Positions 56,344 through 64,000 of a DNA stretch of 64,000 bases are shown piece by piece. Where the stretch lies: positions 128,989,736 through 129,053,735 of the forward strand of contig NC_081553.1 of assembly GCF_963082655.1 (NCBI RefSeq). The letters run 5' to 3'. The translations under genes and the position numbers were made by a program. The stretch comes from Stomoxys calcitrans (Eukaryota; Arthropoda; Insecta; Diptera; Muscidae). Below the pieces are notes generated by a model. It was not told the origin of the DNA, made no database searches, and saw nothing but the letters and a program-made list of their open reading frames with translations. Numbering within the stretch: the first letter of the stretch is position 1; each line of letters starts with the position of its first letter.

Positions 56344-57365
56344 TGTTCAGTTTGGTTTGCCATTTCATAACGATAGATTTACACATTAATCTGCTTCTAC
56401 AATAAGTAGTCGAAAAATGAGTCTCCGGGTTGTGATTTATTCGAGCCTAGTCGGGGATTGGTTTCTATCTAATTCTTTACCTATATTTATCTGGTCTGGC
56501 ACTGCGCAATTTGCATTAAGCCGCAATTTGCGGTTAAGATCTGCATACAGATCCTTTAAATTATATTCCGCTTACTTCTAGGGTGTAGAGTATTAAAAGT
56601 TCGACTTAATATGACTTAAGTTCGTATTAGCTTGTTTTTATTAGGATTTTTAAAAAGTCAGAACAATTTGCTCTCAATATCTGAGTGCAGTTATATGAAG
56701 TTTGCAATTTATATGTATATTCTTTTAATATTCAGTACTTATATTAACGCCTCAATATTTTCGGTCATAACGCTCGCAAAGTGAATCAATCACTTCCGTA
56801 TTTTTCATATTTTTTTTTTTCAATATTTCACATTTTGTGGTGTCCAAACTCAAGAGGAAGTTGTGTCTGTTAAAAGCTAAATTACAGGAAAGGGTATGTT
56901 TATACGTACTATTTGTGTGTATATGTGTGTGCGTCTTTCAGTAACTGTGTGATGCCTAACCTACGACAACCAAAATTACTATGTGTCCGATGTCCCTGTA
57001 TACTGCACCACCGCTCGAGACGGAGAGAAAGAGAAAAAAATGGTGGGAGTAATGTGGAGTTTTTGTTAAACAATATTGAAGTTCATTGAACTGCTCGAAT
57101 GGATGGTTATAGACGACCGAATGCTTTACACTTTCGGCACCAACCAAAAAAAAAAAAAAAACAAAATATACAGGGAATAATATAAACACAGGGTAATCCA
57201 AAAGATGTTCGTTGCAAAAGCTATACAAACGATAAAGATCTCGAAATATTGATAGCCATGGCATGTCCTTTGTCAGTCTGTCTGTGCAAATCAATATAGT
57301 TTGTAGACGAGTTAAGCATTTCGACTGATATTTTTCAAATATACTTCTTAACTATAACGGTTCTT
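56344..57365. other. AT-rich low-copy DNA
   Basis: Contains a run of A near 57147-57162. The 112-codon minus frame (56956-57294) contains its Phe-rich translation and is not called as a gene. Confidence 0.4.
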
Positions 57366-57560
57366 TGTGGATAAAAAATCCTCCGATTAGATTTTTGAAA
57401 CCCTTAAAGGCGCAATTCTTGTCTGTTTTCAGTGAAATTTTGTGCAGTGACATCTATAACTTTCAACATCTACACCAAGAATGGTTCGAATCGGTCCGCA
57501 ACCTGTTAACGCTTCCGTATAAACCTATCTCCCGCTTTAATTTAATTAAGACTATAGATA
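57366..57560 (+). mobile_element. DINE-1-like body fragment
   Basis: AAGGCGCAATTCTTGTCTG, GAAATTTTGTGCAGTGAC and ATGGTTCGAATCGGTCCGC are one diverged body unit, directly before a complete element. Confidence 0.5.
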
Positions 57561-57562
57561 CT

Positions 57563-58562
57563 AATATACCCCCCACCATAGGATGGGGGTATACTAATTT
57601 CGTCATTATGTTTGTAACTACTCGAAATATTCGTCTGAGACCCCATAAAGCATATATATTCCTGATCGTCATGACATTTTAAGTCGATCTAGTTATGTCC
57701 GTCCGTCTGTCTGTCGAAAGCACGCAAACTTTCGATGGAGTAAAGCTAGCCGATTGAAATTTTGCACAAATACTTCTTATTAGTGCAGGTCGGTTGGGAT
57801 TGTAAATGGGCCGTATCGGTCCATGTTTTGATATAGCTGCCATATATATATATGGGTCTTGACTTCTTGAGCCTCTAGAGTGCGCAATTCTTATTCGATT
57901 GGAATGAAATTCTGCACGACGTGTTTTGTAATGATTTCCAACAACTGTGCCAAGTATGGTTCAAATCGGTCCATAACCTGATATAGCTGTGATATAAACC
58001 GATCTTGGGTCATGACTGCTTGAGCCTCTAGAGGGCGCAATTCTTATCCAACTAGAATGAATTTTTGCACGAAGTATTTTGTCATGATTTTCAACAACTG
58101 TGCCAAGTATGGTTCAAATCGGTTCACAACCTGATATAGCTTCCATACAAAACCATCTGGGATCTTGACTTCTTGAGCTTCTAGAGGTCGCAATTATTAT
58201 CCGATTTGCCTGAAATTTTGTACGACTGATCCTCTCATGACCATCAACATACGTCTGAATCGGTCCATAGCCTGATACTGCTCCCATATAAATCGATCTC
58301 TCAATTTTACTTCTTGAGCCTCCAAAGGGCGCAATTCTTATTCGAATTGGGTGACATTTTACTCAGGTCTCCAATATATAATTTAATTGTGGTCCAAACC
58401 GGACCATATCTTGATATCGCTCTAATAGCAGTGCAAATCTTTTCTTATGTATATCCTTTTTGCCTATGAAGAAATGCCTTGAAAAGAACTCGACATATGC
58501 AATCCATGGTGGAGGGTATATAAGATTCGGCCCGGCCGAACTTAGCACGCACTTACTTGTTC
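57563..58562 (+). mobile_element. DINE-1-like element, family A, complete (1.0 kb)
   Basis: ATACCCCCCACCATAGGATG with GGGGTATACTAATTTCG forms the 5' hairpin. The core GTCCGTCCGTCTGTCTGTC lies near 57698. Four or more body units follow. The 3' end has GGTGGAGGGTATATAAG, the perfect stem TTCGGCCCGGCCGAA and CACTTACTTGTT. Confidence 0.85.
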
Positions 58563-59756
58563 GAATATACTTCTTATCTACCGCTTTGTTGCCGTTGGCT
58601 AGAATAGAAGTCTTATACATCATCTCAGTCATAGCAGATCACTGTCTGATCGGAAAACATGATGATAGATTAAAGGTTGTAAGATACGATTTCTCAGAAA
58701 CTGTTAGAACGTCGAGGAAGAGCTTATTGTACTGTAGTATGCGTGTTCCGCACTGATGAGCAGACGGAGTTTTTATTAGGTTATTGTTTTTTTCTCAATC
58801 GTTGTTTATTACTATGTTTAGACAACAACAATGAATACAAATCAATACATGGAAGACCATTTTTGTACATACAAAACAGCTTTTGTGTTACCCTGTTTAA
58901 TGGCATGAGCGTGGCGTATGTGTAAGTTTAAGTGCGCACATTTTTAATATACAAAAAAAAAGAATGTGTGTAAGAAAATTTCGCTTAAATTTTATGAAAA
59001 GAAAAAACCAAAAAGCATGGACGGTCACTGTCATGCATATTGTTTTTGGCGTTGTTGTCGATGTCATTGCAAGTATTGTTATTGCTGCTGTTGGAGTTGG
59101 CGGTGGCGGTGGCAGTGGTTATTGCTATTTGTTGTTGCTAGTAGGTAGTTGTTGTGTGTTAGGTGTTTTTGTCAAAAACTCATTTTGAATTTTAATTTCG
59201 ACTCAGGCCACTCAACTTGAGTCGCAGCTATCGCATGCTTATCGACGTAGAGTCAAGCATTTGAGGCATATCACGTTGCAACTTCAGTCTGTTGTCATAG
59301 GTCTCTGCTGCTGACAGACACAAGAACGAAGCCAACAAACCGAAAGTATATTTTGAACTCTAATCTCTTGAATAATTTATTGAAAATTTTAATTGGTTTA
59401 GGCAAACATTTTAAGACTTTCAACTGCAAGAAAGCACCCCTATAAACTGCTATAAACAATTATATCTATTAAAATTTGTTGTTGAAAACATCCTATGCAC
59501 ACATTGTGGGATTAAAGTATGTAGCATTGGGAGCGTCTTAAAAAAACGCGTAATCATAGCGACAGAAGGAGAATATCCTTGGCAAAACTGGAACTGATAC
59601 GTTTTTTAATTTCGTCAACTCTTGGCTAATAATTTTGCTCAGATGTCAAAAATACAAGTAAAATATAAGGTTCAGAAATACAATCTACGCTTGAGTTGGG
59701 GTAACTTTCTCGATATGAACAGTGTTGTCTATTCGTCTACACACCCCCATTCGGCC
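58563..59756. other. Low-copy DNA with GTT/GGC-rich simple sequence
   Basis: A low-complexity patch (about 59040-59160) yields Val/Gly-rich frames on the plus strand that I do not regard as genes. Confidence 0.4.
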
Positions 59757-59875
59757 GGGGGTAAAATTGGTAGCCAAATTGGTAGCGTGATTGAAGTGCC
59801 AGTGCAGTGGTTGTGGGTTCGATTTCTACCAGAGGCTTTGGTCTGTAAAGGACTGCTTCTCTAAACTTACCTAAC
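59757..59875 (+). mobile_element. SINE family 2 (tRNA-headed), second copy
   Basis: TTGGTAGCCAAATTGGTAGC, GTTGTGGGTTCGATTTCTAC (B-box-like) and CAGAGGCTTTGGTCTG, then CTTACCTAACC. It matches 34189-34310. Confidence 0.65.
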
Positions 59876-60741
59876 CATTTTCATACCCACCACCATAGGA
59901 TGGCGGTATACTAATCTAGTCATTCCGTTTGTAACACCTCGAAATATTGATCTAGGACCCCATAAAGTATATATAGATAGTCTTGATCGTCTCGACATTC
60001 TGAGTCGAACTAGCCATATCCGTCCATCCGTCTGTCGAAATCACGATAGGGGTCGAACGCGTAGGGCTAGCCGCAAGAAATTTTGCACAGATATTTAATA
60101 TTGATGTAGTTCGTTGGGGATTGCAAATGGGCCATATCGGTTAAGATTTGGATATAGCTCCCATATAAACCGATCTCCCGATTTGACTTCTTGAGCCTTT
60201 ACAACCCGCAATTTTCATCCGATTTGGCTGAAATTTTGCACATAGTGTTATGTTATCACTCCTAACAACGTTGCCAAGTACGGTTCAAATCGGTAAAAAA
60301 AACCTGATATAGCTCCCATATAAACCGATCTCCCGATTTGAATTCTTGAGCCCCAGGAAGCCGCAATTTTTCTCCGATTTGGCTGAATTGTTGCACATAG
60401 TGTTCTGCTAGGACTGCCAATAACATATAAACCGATCTCCCGATTTGACTTCTTGATTTGGCTGAAATTTTGTACATAGTGTTTTGTTATGAATTTCAAC
60501 AACTGTGTTAAATACGGGCCAAATCGGTCAAGAACATGATTTTGCTCCTATATAAACCGATATCCCGATTTGACGTTTTAAGCCCTTACAAGCCTCAATT
60601 TTAATCCGATTTTGCGCATAATGTTCTGTTATGACTCTCAACAACTGCGCATAGTACGGTTCAAATCGGTCTATAACCAGATATAGCTCCCAGAATCCAT
60701 GGTGGTGGGTTCCCAAGATTCGGCCCGGCCGAGCTTACTTG
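59876..60741 (+). mobile_element. DINE-1-like element, family C, complete
   Basis: TTCATACCCACCACCATAGG with GGCGGTATACTAATCTAG, a short CCGTCCATCCGTCTGTC core and about five body units. The 3' end is ATGGTGGTGGGTTCCCAAG, stem TTCGGCCCGGCCGA and CTTACTTGT. Confidence 0.8.
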
Positions 60742-60779
60742 TAAATACATCCACATTATTCTATACTCCTTAGAAACAT

Positions 60780-60911
60780 AAACTTGAATTCTCTAATTCC
60801 GACTAGCAAAGTCCGTGCTTATACCTTATACCTATAACATGATGCACCCCATACAAACCGATTTTTCGATTTGACTTCGTCAGAATCCACAGAGCGCAAT
60901 TCTTATCCAAA
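60780..60911 (+). mobile_element. DINE-1-like body fragment, cut by Helitron D
   Basis: CGATTTTTCGATTTGACTTC and GAGCGCAATTCTTATCCAA end exactly at the A that precedes Helitron D. Confidence 0.55.
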
Positions 60912-61608
60912 TCTTTTATATAAAAATCTATTTGTGTTTATCTGTTCCGTTTAGACTCAAAAACGGCTAAGCCGATTTTCTTGAAATTTTCACAGATGGT
61001 GCAAATAGGGTACAACATTTTTTGATATCTAAAGTGGGCCGACTCTCACCCTTACCATAGTTTCCAGAAACGCCAGATCTCGGAAATGGGTGGTGCGATT
61101 TAAGCGAAATTTTGTGTGTTTTATTTCAGTAACCTAAAACCAAAAATGTGGTATCCTAATTTCGAATGGGATACCTAGGGGGTCCGCCCCTCCCCCAAAA
61201 ACCAACCGAATGTATTTATGGACAAATCACTACAATGTGGGACTCAAATTAAAGGTATTTGAGAGTGGAAAACGAATTTGATATTCAAATATGGAGTCAA
61301 GTTTTTTTACGCTGAACGCCTGGGTTCGATTCCTGGCGAGACCATCCGAAAAAATTTTCAGCGGTAGTTTTCCCCTCTTATAACTGGCAACATATGTGAG
61401 GCACTATATCGTGTAAAACTTTTCTTCAAAAAGGTGTCGCGGAACGCCATTCAGACTCGGCTATAAAACGAAGGCCCCTTATCATTGAGTTTAAACTTGA
61501 ATCGGACTGCACTCATTGATATGTGAGAAGTTTGCCCCAGTTCATTAGTGGAATGTTCATGGGCAAAATTTGCAATAATGTAAAAGAAGGCGCAGCGGAG
61601 CTGGCTAG
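60912..61608 (+). mobile_element. Short non-autonomous Helitron D, interrupted by a SINE
   Basis: It starts TCTTTTATATAAAAATCTAT after A. The leader block AAACGGCTAAGCCGATTTTC and ACGCCAGATCTCGGAAATGG is kept. One array unit precedes the SINE. It ends AAGGCGCAGCGGAGCTGG..CTAG before T. Nearly the entire 130-bp array is absent. Confidence 0.75.
61309..61574 (+). mobile_element. SINE family 1, 5'-truncated, inside Helitron D
   Basis: ACGCTGAACGCCTGGGTTCG (B-box side) to ATGGGCAAAATTTGC. The A-box half of the head is missing, so it begins within the tRNA-like region. Confidence 0.8.
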
Positions 61609-61890
61609 TAATGCACAAAAATGCCTTCGCAAATTGCAAAATGAGAAGTTAATCTCGGCCGAAATTTCAACAAATACCTCAAACGGACTTTTTTGTAGAG
61701 TTTTTCTGGATTTCGATTTTCTACCCACCAAAAGATTTGGCAGCCCGAACAATTTTTTAAAAGCCGAGGTAACCAAATATAGGTGAAGAGGCGTCCGGAC
61801 CACCTAAGGCCTTGAAATTTTGCACACGATCTCAATAACACCTCAGCTCTAACCATTTCAAATCAAAGAGATATCTTTACTCGTTCTCAC
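61609..61890 (-). repeat. Unclassified dispersed repeat U2, copy 2
   Basis: In reverse complement it shares GGTTAGAGCTGAGGTGTTAT, AAAATTTCAAGGCC, GGACGCCTCTTC and TTGTTCGGGCTGCCAAATC with 27536-27720. It extends about 100 bp further. Frames on both strands (83-96 codons) lie in it and carry no motif. Confidence 0.65.
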
Positions 61891-62449
61891 ACGGCATATT
61901 TTTTTCTAGTTTTTATTGATTTTCTTCCACTGTGCGACAATTAAAGTCTGTTTACCTAATTGCCAATGTCTGTAAGTCCCATAACTCGGGCAGTGGCATA
62001 GGAAGTGATCCAAGGTTTAATCATCTTCTCTACATGCCCCATGCTATGACATGTCGCACCTAATCTGTATTAGTGGCCTCGTTGTTCTATGTGTCCTGAA
62101 AGCTATACTGAACTCTTTACTTCCTTTCAGAAACAGCCTCGTCTAGTCACGGTCCGGATCTCCCCTCAATTCGCCCAAAATGCTTCGGATAATGTTGAGA
62201 GTTTTTATAGGTCAAAGAATCAATCAAAAAATTTCTTCAGAATTCTTATGGCTTCTATACTTAAAAACAAAAACATTTAGGGCGATAGGACTACTAGTTT
62301 TGCCAGCAGGTGCAATTTTACGTCAAAGGGATTAAAATCCACTTTTCCTCGCTAAATGGTGATAAAATATTAGGCTAGTGGCTAAGCAAATCAAAAATTC
62401 CTAAAATCGCAAGTTATTAAATTAAAAAAAAAATATATATGCTCTTGGT
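61891..62449. other. Low-copy DNA; nothing recognised
   Basis: No termini or supported frame was seen. Confidence 0.4.
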
Positions 62450-64000
62450 TGTGTTAGGTTGAGTGGGTTACCCACCATAGGTGAGTTAACTCGGAGGCCG
62501 GTTTGACCCAATGTGGTACCCTAAAAAGAAAGGGAAAAGAAAGAAAATGCGAGACCTCGGACTAGAGGCTATACACGAATAAAATAAAAATAGTAGCAAA
62601 GGAGAACCCGAGGGGGTGAAGAACGCCCATCCCCACGCAAGCACGGATATACCTACGCCGTTGTTTATGGCACCCTCCGTCGGAACCAACCTCTTCCGTC
62701 AACAAATCCCAGGAGACCCAGGAGACATTGTGCGGCATTTCTATGCGGCCTATGGTACAGTGCCCCGTTATGACCCCTGTTAAAGTACTCATCGACCTCT
62801 TATCAAACACCAGCAACTCTTTCGTCCTATTCCGGTCGATGACAGGCCAGAGCGCCTTTGCAGTCCGGCAAACATCCGCCTACTGTATTCAGTAACTCGA
62901 CAAATGGCACGTAGGCAAGACCAGTGGCTTGTACGCCCGGCGCTGACGAACCTCTGCGGGAGCACTCTTCCGCCCTCTTATTTACTGAAAACCCTTCATG
63001 GCCAGCGTCATATAATGGACCCGGTGCCTATATGGGGATTCTAAATAATCCGTCACGCATCTCGACCCAAGGCCTTCAGCTCAGCCATACTATCCACAAA
63101 AATCCTGAGTTTTGCGGGCGGTAAATCTCTTACCAGAATTTCTCTTGCTACGACTGTAATGGCGCAGACCTCTGCCTGAGAAACCATACACTCGTCCGGC
63201 AGTCTTAGAGACATACCGATATTCAGTGCGTCAAAGTATACCCCCAAATCAGTCCCTGACTCCATCTTGGAGCCATCGGTGTAGATCGATGTCTCATCCT
63301 TTTCAAGTACAACATTCGCTCTCCATTCATCCCTCCCAGGGAAACGTTGGCGAATTTCCCCACATCAGTTGGCACTGGCACCAGGCAGTCGGTACCCGCC
63401 GCTTCCGGATACTGAACTCACACAGCCTAAGTGCGACCTTGGCGGCTCAGTTCCGAATATAGGCCTCAATGGGTTGCATATCCAGCATCACTTCCAGGCC
63501 TGCCTGCTGTGCGGATCTCTGTGACCCTGTGAACCCAACGAAGGCCAATCTCTGGATCTTCTCGAACTCCCTCGTATATGTCCTCTTGTCAACGGCTTTT
63601 CCACCATACCAGTGCTCCATAGGTCAGTACTGGTCCAATAAATCATCTTTGGGTTACCCTCGTTTCTTACCGAACATCCTCCAGCAGGAGTAAAAAGCTC
63701 ACAGCGCCTTACGGCTTCTTTTCTTGGTATTCCTCTTCCAGGACAGTTTTCAATCAAGGACTAAGGTACTTCGCCTCCTTCGACAGTCGCAGGGTGATCC
63801 CGTCCGAGGACGGGAGTCTAAACATCGGTATCTTATATCTACTAGTGAAGAGCACCAGCTCCGTCTTCTTTGGGTTGGTCCTCAACCCAATTCTGGTAGC
63901 CCATCGCTTGCTGTGCCCCACTGAAGCGTTCCGGCGTCAGTCCACCTCTCACCTTCAGGCCAATCAGTCTTTCCAGTGTTTTCAGCAAAAGCGATGACAG
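62450..64000 (-). pseudogene. LINE fragment L5: RT end, RNase H and tail, runs off the window
   Basis: This is the decayed 3' half of a non-LTR retrotransposon. From the right edge the minus strand reads in broken frames NPKKTELVLFTSRYK and MFRLPS...LRLSKEAKYLS (RT after the catalytic motif), then FEKIQRLAF-like pieces near 63560. Next is RNase H: YTDGSKMESGTDLGVYFDA and ECMVSQAEVCAITVVAREIL (63265-63053), with IFVDSMAELKAL holding the next Asp. After frame breaks, STLTGVITGHCTIGRIEMPH (62816-62562) matches the segment after RNase H. The 3' untranslated end with CCCACTCAACCTAACACAAC lies near 62450-62475. It has frameshifts and stops throughout. It differs in sequence from the L1 family. The upstream part is outside the window. 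Confidence 0.7.

Noticed and set aside
58964..59188. 74-codon frame rich in Val, Gly and Ile that resembles a membrane protein
   Set aside because: It is produced by GTT/GGC simple sequence. The overlapping frame gives Cys/Trp runs from the same repeat.

Overview
This window is repeat-dominated, non-coding DNA from a higher fly. It most resembles a muscid such as Stomoxys or Musca, but the species is not proven. The evidence is eukaryotic: tRNA-headed SINEs, LINE fragments, a BEL/Pao LTR retrotransposon, Helitrons, TA-flanked MITEs, and about 30 copies of an interspersed repeat built like Drosophila DINE-1/INE-1. I found no convincing host protein-coding gene. Apart from the BEL polyprotein, most long open frames lie in repeats. 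Many recurring peptides come from a repeat body with a period near 153 bp, which is a multiple of 3.

Layout. 0-8 kb: a SINE end, a DINE-like element, 2.5 kb of low-copy DNA, then a minus-strand Helitron (4448-7528) split by a later DINE. 8-15 kb: a 249-bp foldback hairpin, an unclassified repeat (U1) carrying a DINE and a mariner-type MITE, and nested DINE copies. 15.7-18 kb: a complete Helitron (15722-17973). 18.8-20.7 kb: a decayed Helitron holding a SINE and a MITE, then a LINE RNase H fragment. 21-29 kb: more DINE copies, a second U1 copy, a 280-bp element with perfect 86-bp inverted termini, and a LINE remnant. 29.2-32.8 kb: a Helitron inside a DINE, abutting a LINE reverse-transcriptase pseudogene. 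33.6-36 kb: a SINE with a 12-bp target duplication, a second SINE type and an RTE-like LINE remnant. 36-48 kb: low-copy DNA, DINE arrays with palindromes, and a LINE containing a SINE.

48163-53902 is the only largely intact coding unit. It is a 5740-bp BEL/Pao element on the minus strand with 380-bp LTRs that read as identical and a 5-bp duplication (GTGGT). Its gag-protease-RT-RNase H frame has one in-frame TAG. Most of the integrase and of an env-like gene is missing, and the remnants are joined in frame. 54-64 kb holds a 233-bp tandem duplication, more DINE copies, a short Helitron interrupted by a SINE, a second copy of an unclassified repeat (U2), and a decayed LINE running off the right edge.

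The window is best read as layers of transposition. Helitrons lie in DINEs and a DINE lies in a Helitron. SINEs lie in a LINE and in Helitrons, MITEs lie in all of these, and the BEL insertion is probably among the youngest events. I did not see a new functional system. The most informative items are the muscid DINE-1-like families with their nested empty sites, the palindromes, and the internally deleted BEL element.
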